Made by a program: the position numbers and the translations under genes | Part shown: positions 7,632 through 14,726 of the stretch, piece by piece | Position numbering within the stretch: position 1 is the stretch's first letter | Layout of the letters: the number at the start of each line of letters is the position of its first letter | The notes under the pieces: generated by a model | The model's database searches: none | Seen by the model: only the letters and a program-made list of their open reading frames with translations | What the model was told of the DNA's origin: nothing | Source of the DNA: a virus | Length of the DNA: 29,647 nt | Virus record (IMG/VR): IMGVR_UViG_3300046171_000120 | Location: 1 to 29,647 of that record | Reading direction: 5' to 3' (one strand)

Positions 7632-8165
7632 TTAAATTTTAGGTAAATAATAAAATAAATTTTCAATGTTTTTTAATTTTTTGTTTTCAATCTCGTAAGT
7701 ATTTGTTTTCATTTTAAATGACGTGCCGTTTGTTCGGTTTCGTTTGTCGCCTTTTTTATACAATACCGCTAATTTTAATAAATCTTTTTTACTTAAATAA
7801 CCGCAAACCGTCAATTCATTTGTTTTTTTATTTAATGAACAAAATATATAAATATCACAATCAAATTTCGATTGATGCGCCACGAAATTGTTGACAAAAT
7901 AATCTTTGACATCAACATTGCGTCCCATTGTTTTAACGTCAATTTTTAGGCCTTTGTATTCAAAATCAAAACCGCCGTCAAAACCATTTTTAAATTGGTG
8001 ATCAAAACCAAACAATCGTTTCACCATTATTTCACCAATCAATCCAACGAATTGTTGTTCTTTTGAACCGTTGAATTCAAAGCGGTTGCCGATATTATGT
8101 TGATTGACGAAATGCCAAACATCATTTTTTAGTTTTTCCGGGATTTTGAATTTTTTATAATTCAT
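7632..8165 (-). CDS. PD-(D/E)XK-like nuclease candidate
   Basis: 177 residues. The pattern fits the PD-(D/E)XK fold: a front helix with conserved acid, FVGLIGEIMVKRLFG (Glu45), then GFDGGFDFEYKGLKIDVKTMG, in which Asp63 or Asp67 could be the first metal-binding acid and Asp76-Val-Lys78 the D-x-K pair on the next strand, followed by a strand-helix stretch, CDIYIFCSLNKKTNELTVCGYL. It has no clear DNA-recognition domain. It overlaps the initiator-like gene by 11 bases and is followed 5 bases later by the methyltransferase. It could be a restriction enzyme, a recombination nuclease or an enzyme that cuts host DNA. The family call is from motif spacing only. Confidence 0.6.
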   Translation of the reverse strand: MNYKKFKIPEKLKNDVWHFVNQHNIGNRFEFNGSKEQQFVGLIGEIMVKRLFGFDHQFKNGFDGGFDFEYKGLKIDVKTMGRNVDVKDYFVNNFVAHQSKFDCDIYIFCSLNKKTNELTVCGYLSKKDLLKLAVLYKKGDKRNRTNGTSFKMKTNTYEIENKKLKNIENLFYYLPKI

Positions 8166-9057
8166 TCAAAACGTATTTTTTTAATTCCTGGAATTCGTTT
8201 GTCATCATTAAACCCCGGATTTGAAATTCGTGAATGTCGCCGTTTTTAGTTTTGGCGCCTATTTCTTTTTTTCCGTTGGACGGGTTTTTGTATATAAAAA
8301 ATTCTTTTAGGTTTTTAATTTTAGTAAATCCAACCGGTTTTTGTTTTGCTTTGTGTTGGACCATAAAGCGGTCAATGTATTTGATGCCGTTTTTGTCGGT
8401 GTTTCTTAATTTTAAAATTGATAAAAAATTGTTTTGCCAAAATTCGTCATTTCGCAAATTTTTAGAAACATTGTAAACCTCGCGCAAATCGTAACCGTCC
8501 AACCTTTGCAGTTTGTCCAAACAATCCAACCATTTGATTTTTTGTGTTTCGGTTTTAGGGCGGTATTTCAAATCAAATAATGCTGCAAAATGCGGAAACG
8601 CCGTTTTGGTTTTATCGTCAAATTGGCGCTTTTCCGATTTTGTGGGTATTTCTTTTTTTAGTATTTCTTTATTAGTATAGTTTATATTAGTATTACTTTG
8701 TTGCGGATTTACCGCAGCGGTAAAAACCGCCGCGGTTTTTCCGGCGCCGGTTTTTCCGGTTGCGGTGTCATTTAGATGATAATTATATCCCGCGAATTTT
8801 CCGCCCTTGCGAACCTCAACGCGCACCAAAAAACCCGTTTCAATCAATTCTTTTATTCTTTTATTTATGGCGTCTTTGCCCTCTTTAAAATGGCCGCAAA
8901 TGAATTGCACGGTCATTTCGGTGTTTGAATCGTGGGAAAAAAGCCAACAATATAAACCGGTCGAAGCTGCTGAAATGCCTTTGTGTCTAAATATTGCATT
9001 CGGAACAACCGTGAACCGGTCAAATTTTTTTGGCTTGAAAATCTTATTGTATTGCAT
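8155..9057 (-). CDS. Replication initiator-like protein with N-terminal winged helix
   Basis: 300 residues. The front (about 10-95) reads FTVVPNAIFRHKGISAASTGLYCWLFSH..., then NKRIKELIETGFLVRVEVRKGG, the winged-helix pattern of phage replisome organisers and DnaD/lambda-O-type initiators (HTH_36-like). A low-complexity linker follows with four 5-residue repeats, TATGK, TGAGK, TAAVF, TAAVN (98-117), then a polar stretch and a charged C-terminal domain (about 140-300) that might bind the helicase. The linker DNA carries 15-bp repeats and an AT-rich tract that look like an origin, as in lambda O. It lies upstream of the primase-helicase. The ATG at 9057 is the first in frame after the hairpin at 9069-9112. 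Confidence 0.75.
   Translation of the reverse strand: MQYNKIFKPKKFDRFTVVPNAIFRHKGISAASTGLYCWLFSHDSNTEMTVQFICGHFKEGKDAINKRIKELIETGFLVRVEVRKGGKFAGYNYHLNDTATGKTGAGKTAAVFTAAVNPQQSNTNINYTNKEILKKEIPTKSEKRQFDDKTKTAFPHFAALFDLKYRPKTETQKIKWLDCLDKLQRLDGYDLREVYNVSKNLRNDEFWQNNFLSILKLRNTDKNGIKYIDRFMVQHKAKQKPVGFTKIKNLKEFFIYKNPSNGKKEIGAKTKNGDIHEFQIRGLMMTNEFQELKKYVLNEL
8646..8766. other. Candidate origin of replication inside the initiator gene
   Basis: Four 15-bp repeats run in the minus direction from 8766 to 8707: ACCGCAACCGGAAAA, ACCGGCGCCGGAAAA, ACCGCGGCGGTTTTT, ACCGCTGCGGTAAAT. Several are palindromes (for example AAAAACCGC-C-GCGGTTTTT at 8722-8740). An AT-rich tract follows with ATACTAA at 8693-8687, 8678-8672 and 8664-8658, about 14-15 bases apart. 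Iterons next to an AT-rich unwinding tract inside an initiator gene is the lambda ori layout. The repeats keep the reading frame (5 residues each). Confidence 0.6.
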
Positions 9058-9068
9058 ATTAAAAAAAT

Positions 9069-9112
9069 AACCCTATCAAATCGGCGGTCGCGGTCGCTTC
9101 ATCAATAGGGTT
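9069..9112 (-). terminator. Hairpin before the initiator gene, possible terminator or attenuator
   Basis: Minus strand AACCCTAT ... ATAGGGTT (8 bp) with a 28-base loop that holds the short repeat GCGACCGCGACC, followed by A then seven T and, 12 bases after the stem, the ATG at 9057. The long loop makes it weaker than the other terminators here. It could limit read-through into the initiator gene. Confidence 0.5.
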
Positions 9113-9162
9113 TTGGTAAAATTTTATTGCCGCGACGCAAAAAACAAATTTATAAAAATTAA

Positions 9163-9408
9163 TCACAAAATCAAATTGTATTTTATGTGATCGCAAAAGG
9201 AACGTAAATCGTCAAAGATTTTTTTCAGTTGTTCCAATTCAATGTCGCCGTCCTCAAATTTATACCATAGTAACTCAATGAACAAATCAAATTCAACGCG
9301 GGTTGATTTGCCAATGTAATTGTAAGAAACCGCGATATCGTCCGGTGAACTTTGTGTGAAACGAATTTTTTGATTTTTGTCATCAAAATATATAGTGTGA
9401 TATTTCAT
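9163..9408 (-). CDS. Hypothetical protein, 81 residues
   Basis: Starts MKYHTIYFDDKNQKIRF at an ATG that shares ATGA with the stop of the VRR-NUC gene, so it is translationally coupled to it. Strand-rich first half (HTIYFDDKNQKIRFTQ, DIAVSYNYIG), acidic helical second half (FIELLWYKFEDGDIELEQLKKIFDDLRSF). Acidic, small, no membrane segment. I do not recognise a family; an acidic partner or inhibitor of a nuclease would fit the coupling, but nothing in the sequence proves it. Confidence 0.65.
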   Translation of the reverse strand: MKYHTIYFDDKNQKIRFTQSSPDDIAVSYNYIGKSTRVEFDLFIELLWYKFEDGDIELEQLKKIFDDLRSFCDHIKYNLIL

Positions 9409-9794
9409 TTTTGTGGTGTGATTTTTAATTCATTTTTAAAATATTTGTCTATTGTTTCAATACATTGTTCTAAATCATTCGACCAAATCGCCGCCCAATT
9501 GCAGTTTTTAAGCCATTTAAGCCACTTTTTTTGTCTTTCCGTGGGTTTGTTATATTTATATTTTAATTCGAGCGCTAAACCGCTAAAATTAGCGTTTGGC
9601 GTAAATATCAATAAATCCGGAATTCCTGGCTTTGTCCCCAAATATTTCATTTTGTATTGTTCGAACGGTGTCCGGCGCCCCTCATTCATTGGGTGTGTGA
9701 ATACCGCGTTCGGATATTGCAGTTCTAAATAGTTAATTATTGCGCGCTGCATTTTGTCCTCACCTTTTAAATATTTTGAATAGGGATTCGCCAT
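9405..9794 (-). CDS. VRR-NUC domain nuclease
   Basis: 129 residues from the ATG at 9794 (MANPYSKYLK). The frame is open further up to 9851, but that extension (RCVFWDICILRNVKNKK) does not look like the family. The pattern is that of VRR-NUC PD-(D/E)XK enzymes: N-terminal helix with EDKMQRAIINYLE, then HPMNEGRR, GTKPGIPDLLIF (Asp60 of the G-x-P-D motif), LALELKYK (Glu76-x-Lys78) and the TERQKKWLKWL helix. Stand-alone VRR-NUC proteins of this size in phages can cut branched DNA, as in Holliday-junction or flap processing. It sits between the DnaA-like protein and the initiator, as part of the replication and recombination set. Confidence 0.85.
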   Translation of the reverse strand: MANPYSKYLKGEDKMQRAIINYLELQYPNAVFTHPMNEGRRTPFEQYKMKYLGTKPGIPDLLIFTPNANFSGLALELKYKYNKPTERQKKWLKWLKNCNWAAIWSNDLEQCIETIDKYFKNELKITPQK

Positions 9795-9884
9795 TGGTTT
9801 TTTATTTTTTACGTTTCTTAAAATACAAATATCCCAAAAAACACAACGCAAAACAAACCGGGCAAGGGTGAAAAAATGCCGGAT

Positions 9885-10022
9885 TCACGATTTTTGTTTT
9901 TTAGTTATGACAAAGCCATTTTTTTTAAGCATCTTTTTGGCCTTTTCAATTTCTTTTTGTTGGGTTCTGTACGCGTCAAACGTTTCGTTTTCAATCGCGT
10001 TTGTTTGGTTTTTATAATTCAT
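9885..10022 (-). CDS. Small basic helical protein, 45 residues
   Basis: MNYKNQTNAIENETFDAYRTQ... ends KKNGFVITKKQKS. The ATG overlaps the stop of the DnaA-like gene (ATGA at 10022-10019), a strong sign of a real coupled gene. It is mostly one helix (EIEKAKKMLKKN) with a basic tail. No family recognised. A role next to the DnaA-like protein is possible from coupling alone. Confidence 0.6.
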   Translation of the reverse strand: MNYKNQTNAIENETFDAYRTQQKEIEKAKKMLKKNGFVITKKQKS

Positions 10023-10396
10023 TTTTGATATTTTTTAAGTTGTTTTTTTAATACGTCGTTTTCAATTAATAATGTATTGTATTTATAAAGTAATGATTCG
10101 GGCGTCATTTTTTTGGTTTCATAGCTGCTTAAAATAATCATTTTCAACGCCTGAAAATCAACGCGGAAAAAATCATCGAACCGAATCCAATTATCCAAAT
10201 TCGCCAAACCATAAAGAACGGACGCGTGATCGCGTCCAACGGCCGCACCGATTTTTTTAACTGATTTTTTAGTTGTGTATTTTGCAAGCCAAAAATAAAC
10301 CGCGCGCGCCATAACCAATTCACGTTCGCGGGTGTTTTGTGTGATGTCACAATTGAAATGTTTGTTGACTTTTTTTATCAAATATTCTAATTCCAT
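10019..10396 (-). CDS. Stand-alone DnaA domain IV-like DNA-binding protein
   Basis: 125 residues. The region 10-65 matches the C-terminal DNA-binding domain of bacterial DnaA: RERELVMARAVYFWLAKYTTKKSVKKIG, then GRDHASVLYG (54-63), the DnaA signature (G-R-D-H-S/A-T/S-V) whose residues contact the DnaA box. There is no AAA+ ATPase domain, so it can bind DnaA-box-like DNA but cannot form the DnaA filament. It may compete with or recruit host DnaA, or act as a regulator. The tail (ESLLYKYNTLLIENDVLKKQLKKYQ) looks like a short coiled coil for dimerisation. It lies 5 bases after the exonuclease gene. Confidence 0.88.
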   Translation of the reverse strand: MELEYLIKKVNKHFNCDITQNTRERELVMARAVYFWLAKYTTKKSVKKIGAAVGRDHASVLYGLANLDNWIRFDDFFRVDFQALKMIILSSYETKKMTPESLLYKYNTLLIENDVLKKQLKKYQK

Positions 10397-10400
10397 AATA

Positions 10401-11157
10401 TTATAATATTAAACTTCCGTCGTCGTGAAACTCATTCCAGGTGAAGCCGGAAACAATACCGGTGTCACAATATATTTTCCAATCGTCAAACGCGCGTTTC
10501 CACGCCTTGCGGCCTTGTTCAATCATTTCGTCGCTTAATGTGTAAACCTCAACCGTGAACGGGTAGTTTGTTTCAACCGCAATAAATTTAAAGTTGTCAA
10601 CGCCGCATTGGTCCATATAAAACGCCGCTTGTAAATGATAGGCGTATTTGTAAACGTCCCGGCGAAACGCAACGGGTGAATTGTCCTGACAAGTTTTGAC
10701 GTCCGATATAAACCCCGAAACGCGGTTCAAACAATCCGGACGGACGCGAACGTCCAAACCGTCGTGTTTGCCATAATGCGACAATTCAATTTCGCCTTGA
10801 CAATACTTTTGCGCCAAATCGTGATTGCGAAAGTTTTCCAAAATTTTGGTGATTTTTTCGTGATCATCAAATGAAACTAATTTTTTGCCGGCGGCCTTTT
10901 TTTGTTCCATTTCAAATTGTTCTTTTCCCGCTTTTGTCCGGCGGTCAATTTTCGGCATTACGTGAAAATCCTTATAATACATTTCCGGTTCTAAGCATTG
11001 CGCAATGAACCGCCGTTCCCAATGCCATTGCGGAACTCTCAAACGGTTTTTGGTTAATGAAATGATATACAGATTTTTTATAAATAGCTTTTAAACCCGA
11101 CGCGCTGATTCCCGGCGACGAATGATATTTTTCATTTGAATCAAATTGTGTTTTCAT
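10401..11157 (-). CDS. RecE/ExoVIII-like PD-(D/E)XK exonuclease (frame broken once)
   Basis: The start at 11157 gives YHSSPGISASGLKAIYKKS and AMALGTAVHCAML, the N-terminus of the RecE-type family (DUF3799-like), but this frame stops at 10972. The +1 frame continues LEPEMYYKDFHVMPKIDRRTKAGK, again family sequence. Joined at 10989-10996 (ATG CTT a GAA) the protein is 251 residues and reads GTAVHCAMLEPEMYY. Catalytic parts follow: RVRPDC, FISDVKTC (D-x-K) and YHLQAAFY (the Q-x-x-x-Y helix). It would resect double-strand ends 5' to 3' for the annealing protein encoded upstream. The break is probably an indel error; CTT AGA also resembles +1 slip sites, see findings. Its ATG overlaps the stop of the 43-residue gene by one base. 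Confidence 0.82.
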
Positions 11158-11288
11158 TATTCTATTATTTTATAGTTGTTAATTTCTTTAATGATTTTCT
11201 TTAAATTTTTATTTTCCTTTTGAAGCCTTGAAAGGTTGTTTTGTAACGCGTCAATTCGCCAATAAAGGAACTCTAATAAATTTTCCAT
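11157..11288 (-). CDS. Small coiled-coil protein, 43 residues
   Basis: MENLLEFLYWRIDALQNNLSRLQKENKNLKK... is one amphipathic helix with leucine or isoleucine about every seven residues (L5, I12, L19, L22, L29, I32), that is, a short leucine zipper. Its stop overlaps the start of the exonuclease gene (TAATG), so the two are coupled. An early-type promoter (11304-11334) lies directly before it and a terminator before that, so it heads a transcription unit that runs on through the exonuclease and the DnaA-like gene. Function unknown. Confidence 0.65.
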   Translation of the reverse strand: MENLLEFLYWRIDALQNNLSRLQKENKNLKKIIKEINNYKIIE

Positions 11289-11303
11289 TTTGTTAATTTT
11301 TTA

Positions 11304-11334
11304 TAAAACTAAAAATATATTTTCAATTTGCAAA
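11304..11334 (-). promoter_or_regulatory. Early-type promoter before the coiled-coil / exonuclease unit
   Basis: Minus strand TTTG-N4-TTGAAA-N9-TAGTTTTA. TTTG (11334-11331) and the TAGTTTTA box (11311-11304) are 19 bases apart. The ATG at 11288 is 15 bases downstream. The last base of the -7 box differs from the consensus. Confidence 0.68.
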
Positions 11335-11347
11335 ATTATTTTCAAAA

Positions 11348-11377
11348 AAAAACGGCTTCATATCTGAAACCGCTTTT
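11348..11377 (-). terminator. Rho-independent terminator after the SSB-like gene
   Basis: Minus strand AAAAGCGGTTTCA, loop GATA, TGAAGCCGTTTTT, then more T. The stem is 13 bp with two G-U pairs. It separates the SSB-like gene (stop at 11401) from the promoter at 11304. Confidence 0.85.
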
Positions 11378-11400
11378 CGCTTTGTTTGTCATTTTGCCGA

Positions 11401-11637
11401 TTAAAACGGCAAATCGTCGGACGTTTCCGCAACTGGTGCCGCTTCCGGTTTGACGTATGGATCGGACAATTTGATTGAAAAAAACTTTCCTTTTGCGCCC
11501 TCTTTTATCCACGCGGCGATTTGTTGATTTGTGCCGTCTTGTAATTTAATCGAACCGGAATAATCGGGTTGATTGTCATTTGTTTTGTTGGTGTTTTTGA
11601 ATAAACTTCCATTTCCATTGTTGTGTTCGTATGCCAT
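11401..11637 (-). CDS. Single-stranded DNA-binding-like small protein
   Basis: 78 residues. The body has DYSGSIKLQDGTNQQIAAWIKEGAKGKFFSIKLSDPY, a short strand-rich stretch like those of small phage DNA-binding proteins, and the C-terminus ends TSDDLPF. An acidic tip finishing in D-D-x-P-F is the hallmark of SSB proteins, where it docks partner enzymes. The N-terminus (MAYEHNNGNGSLFKNTNK) is polar and flexible. It is too short for a normal OB fold, so it may be a minimal or unrelated SSB. It lies 11 bases after the ERF-like gene and ends at a terminator, so it belongs with annealing and recombination. Confidence 0.65.
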   Translation of the reverse strand: MAYEHNNGNGSLFKNTNKTNDNQPDYSGSIKLQDGTNQQIAAWIKEGAKGKFFSIKLSDPYVKPEAAPVAETSDDLPF

Positions 11638-11648
11638 TTTTATTGATT

Positions 11649-12152
11649 TTAAATATTAAATTTTTGCTTTATTTGTTCGCGGTATTGTTTTTTAATTAAG
11701 AAGCCGGCCAATACCTTTTCCGCTTGTTCCTTTGTTGCTTTCATTGTCGCGTTGAATTGCGCGTCCGTTAGCCATTTTTTGCCGTCTTTAATTTTCGTCT
11801 TTTCAGCGCTTTGATTTTTAACGGCGTTTTGAACTTCATTCGCTGATGCGATTGACGTGTCAATTCCAATGCCTAAATAACCCAACGCCCGGCCCAATGC
11901 CGACGTGAAACCATTTTCAACAAATGACGTTTTGTTTATATATGACGAATCGCGATACTCTTGCGAATGCGCCGAAGCAATTTCAACGCCTTTGTCGTCG
12001 CAAATTATGACTTTAAAAACGCCCTCTTTTTCGTCAATGTGGACCAATGATTCTTTTATTTGCCAACCGTCAAATGTTGGTTCGCTTCTAAAATATTTTA
12101 GACGTTCGTTGACGGTGATATATTCCCGTCCTTTTATGTTTATTGTTTTCAT
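11649..12152 (-). CDS. ERF/Rad52-like ssDNA annealing protein candidate
   Basis: 167 residues. ENGFTSALGRALGYLGIGIDTSIASANEV (from residue 79) resembles the S-A-x-G-R-A-L-G-x-x-G-I-G motif of phage ERF-type and related annealing proteins, and the front half is strand-rich (REYITVNERLKYF, GVFKVIICDDKGVEIASAHSQEY). The tail is basic and helical. A RecE-like exonuclease and an SSB-like gene follow, which makes a Red-like pair of exonuclease and annealing protein the natural reading. The family assignment is from motif memory only; a non-catalytic recombination mediator is the main alternative. Confidence 0.6.
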   Translation of the reverse strand: MKTINIKGREYITVNERLKYFRSEPTFDGWQIKESLVHIDEKEGVFKVIICDDKGVEIASAHSQEYRDSSYINKTSFVENGFTSALGRALGYLGIGIDTSIASANEVQNAVKNQSAEKTKIKDGKKWLTDAQFNATMKATKEQAEKVLAGFLIKKQYREQIKQKFNI

Positions 12153-12173
12153 TTTATTAAATTTTAAAGGTGA

Positions 12174-12362
12174 TTAAATATCCAGGATTTCAGAAATTCC
12201 AAAACCGGCGTCGCTTAAAATAGTGACTTCGGCAATTGTGAATGAATCCGGATTTTGCAAACGTGATTTTAATGTTGGCATTGTGCAATTAAGCAATTCG
12301 CAAACATCGTAACGTTTTAAATTTAAGCGCTTTAATTCCGCTTTGAATTTATTTTCAAACAT
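12174..12362 (-). CDS. Small HTH regulator
   Basis: 62 residues from the ATG at 12362 (MFENKFKAELK); an upstream TTG in frame is less likely. KRYDVCELLNCTMPTLKSRLQNPDSFTIAEVTILSDAGF is a helix-turn-helix of the kind in small phage regulators, with TMPTLKSRL as recognition helix. It is the first gene after the terminator that ends the tail region, so it opens the early region and is a candidate control protein for it. It lacks the length and dimer domain of a CI-type repressor. Confidence 0.7.
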   Translation of the reverse strand: MFENKFKAELKRLNLKRYDVCELLNCTMPTLKSRLQNPDSFTIAEVTILSDAGFGISEILDI

Positions 12363-12384
12363 ATTTTTCAAATTGTGTTGGCAA

Positions 12385-12392
12385 CAAAAGTA
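12385..12392 (-). promoter_or_regulatory. -7 box TACTTTTG before the HTH regulator
   Basis: Perfect TAnnTTTG match on the minus strand, 22 bases before the ATG at 12362. No TTTG at 19 bases upstream (the sequence there is TTTT), so this is only a half-supported promoter. A degenerate copy of the TTGAAA element is at 12421-12426. Confidence 0.45.
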
Positions 12393-12433
12393 AAAAATTT
12401 CTTTTAAATAAAAAAAATATTTTCAAAAAAAAA

Positions 12434-12464
12434 CCGCCGCAAATCAATTAAGAAATAACGACGG
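12434..12464 (-). terminator. Terminator between tail and early regions
   Basis: Minus strand CCGTCG ... CGGCGG with a 19-base loop, followed by nine T. One G-U pair in six, plus two possible G-U pairs outside. It comes 22 bases after the tail gene stop at 12486. Confidence 0.7.
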
Positions 12465-12485
12465 CCGACAAACAAAGCAAATGTT

Positions 12486-14717
12486 TTATCGATATGAATT
12501 CGTTGTTGTCACGTCGTCATCATCGTTTGGAACGTGCGACTTGATTTTGTATTCATTTTTTTTGACGTTATATGACAACCCGTCAATGATTGCCGGTTGT
12601 TCGTTTTCTGTTTTTGTGGCAAAATTCACCCATAATTTATTGTGAATTGACAAAGGTTTGCGCCTTGAATTTCTAAAAAGGCCGTCGTATCTTTTGACAA
12701 AACTTCTAAAATCATTTGCGATGTTTTGCGTTGTGACTTCATAGGCTTTTTTAAATAAATTTGACCCACCCATTACGGACAAATTGTCCCGTGTTCGTGC
12801 TAAATTTTTATTAAAAATCGACGGGTGTTTGTGCTTAAATATTTCGTGAAATTTTTTGTTGTTGTGGTTGTGGTTGCGTTTGAAATCGTTGTTTTTAATG
12901 TGACATCATCAACCGACCGCACGTCGTCCGGCTTAAATGTTTTCATATTATCAAAATAGGTTGTCACATAGGTTGACGCCGTTGTTGTTGTGTTTAATAA
13001 AAACGCTTCCATTGTCACGGCCGTCAATGTGGCTTGACTTGGACTTTGATCGATTCCGTTGCTACTTAATTTTTGACTGAATTTTTTAAACAAATTATTT
13101 TCCGAACTTGTTAAATTATTTACAACTGGCAATTGTTGTAACGAACTAAAATTTGTAAATTTTTTCGCGTCGGAATCCCAACCATAAAAATGCGTTAATT
13201 GTGGCGTCACAAAATCCAAACGCAAATCAATTTTAAATGAAACGTTTGCTTCAACACCGCCGCCGCTTGTTTCCTCAACAAAATAATAAAATTCCAATCC
13301 GAATTGGTTTAATTCCTCAAAGAAATTCGCAACGTCTATTGTTCCGAAACTTTGAAAATTCATTATCTTTATATTTCTCGGGACTTGTTGGCGCGGTTCC
13401 GGTCAACCTCAACGCCTTTTTGCCCTTGAATTTAAAATCGGCGTCAACAACTTCGGCGTAATTATTTAAAATGGTCCAATCGCTTGCGCCGTATTCAAAG
13501 CCTGAATTGTAAAATTCACCCCGCAAATTGTTTTGTTTTGACTTTACAATAATAGAATTAAGCGGTTGCAAATATTCAACATTAAAATCGCCGCCAATCG
13601 GTGTCAATTCTTTTGGCGCCACCAACACAACCGGTTCATTGATCGTGTCAACAATAGCGCCCAAATAATCGTGACGCCTATTTTTTACGCGTTCATTATG
13701 CGTTGAATTTAGTTGATTAAAAATATCGTTTTGAATCCCCGTCGGAACCGCGTTGTTTGCTTGTAAGTAAGCATAAATTGAATCTTTGACCGTAATGTCA
13801 AAAATGTTTGACGCTTCAACAATATACCATTTGCCAAACGACTGAAAAATCCTTTGATTGTATAAACCTAAAATCAATTCCAATTGTTCCTTTGCGTTAA
13901 AAATATCAAAATCGTTTGCCAATTCTTGCGTTGCAAACATTGTCGCATTGTATGGAAAAACCGAATCGGTTGATCCGTAATTGTAACCGGCAATAATATT
14001 CCCAAAATGTGATGTCATTAATGCAATTAATTGGAATGTCCAAATCTAAATTTTGCAAAATCAATGCAATTCGCTGAATGTCGTTGTAGGAATTTGTATT
14101 TGATGACGAATAAAAATCGGCAACCGTGCCGTCAAAATCTGAAAGTGTCCCCAAACCGTCAAACGCGTTCAAAGTAATTTCAAACGGTGGCGATTGTAGT
14201 GATTCGCGGAACCTATCAACCACCAAAAAGCCGGTCCAAAATAAACCGAAATCGTTGTGAATGTCATTTGAAATTTGACTTTCAATACAATTCAAACTTT
14301 CTATTATTCCCGAATCATTGAAAACCCTTTTTTGATAAAACGTTGAATCTTTGAAAAACTTTGTTTCGTTTTCTAAACAATCAAACGATTCAATGAACCC
14401 ATTGTCCGCAACAATTCGCGTTTCAAAATCATCAACAATTGGTTTGGAATAATAAACATTACTTTGTATTCGCGTTCGTCGAATTTGTAAAAATCATCGT
14501 ATGAAACCGAATCGGTGACAAACAATTTTAATTGACATTTTGATCCGATAATTGATTTATAAAAATCGTCTGATGATTGCCACGAAATTTGAACGGGATT
14601 TGAACCGCCGATAATTGGCAAAACATCACCGGAATAATTTTTTTTAAGTATTTCAAGTTTTTTTGGATACCCCAAAACGTCCGAAAATTCAAGCCTATAT
14701 TTTACGCCGTATGCCAT
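12486..14717 (-). CDS. Large distal tail protein (frame broken four times)
   Basis: One gene of about 743 residues in four pieces plus its tail: 14717 to about 14455 (MAYGVKYRLEFSDVLGYPKK...), to about 14005 (VDDFETRIV, GLFWTGFLVVDRF), to about 13345 (GNIIAGYNYGSTDS, SFGKWYIVEASNIFDI), to about 12805 (FGTIDVANFFEELNQFG) and to 12486 (SVMGGSNLFKKAYEV). The breaks are -1, +1, +1 and -1, so the first and last pieces share a frame. Each join restores sense, for example DITFGNIIAGYNYG at the T4 run 14004-14007. The front resembles baseplate or tip proteins that follow the tape measure in Bacteroidota siphophages. No nonsense codon is found apart from those caused by the shifts. Possible roles are tail hub or fibre attachment. 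Confidence 0.7.
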
Positions 14718-14726
14718 AAGTTGTTT

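Noticed and set aside
9795-9884. Upstream extension of the VRR-NUC protein to 9851 and a promoter in this gap
   Set aside because: The extension is rich in Cys, Trp and Arg and is unlike the family; the gap has TTTG words but no TAnnTTTG at a fitting distance.
2024-11000. A general system of programmed +1 frameshifting in terL, portal and exonuclease genes
   Set aside because: The sites differ (A5 run, CTT GCA, CTT AGA), other genes have -1 breaks as well, and four breaks fall in one gene. Indel errors explain the set more simply.
12800-13363. Piece 12800-13363 as an independent gene starting at an ATG
   Set aside because: It does have an ATG, but the protein begins in the middle of what the frame above codes, and the overlap reads as a +1 continuation.
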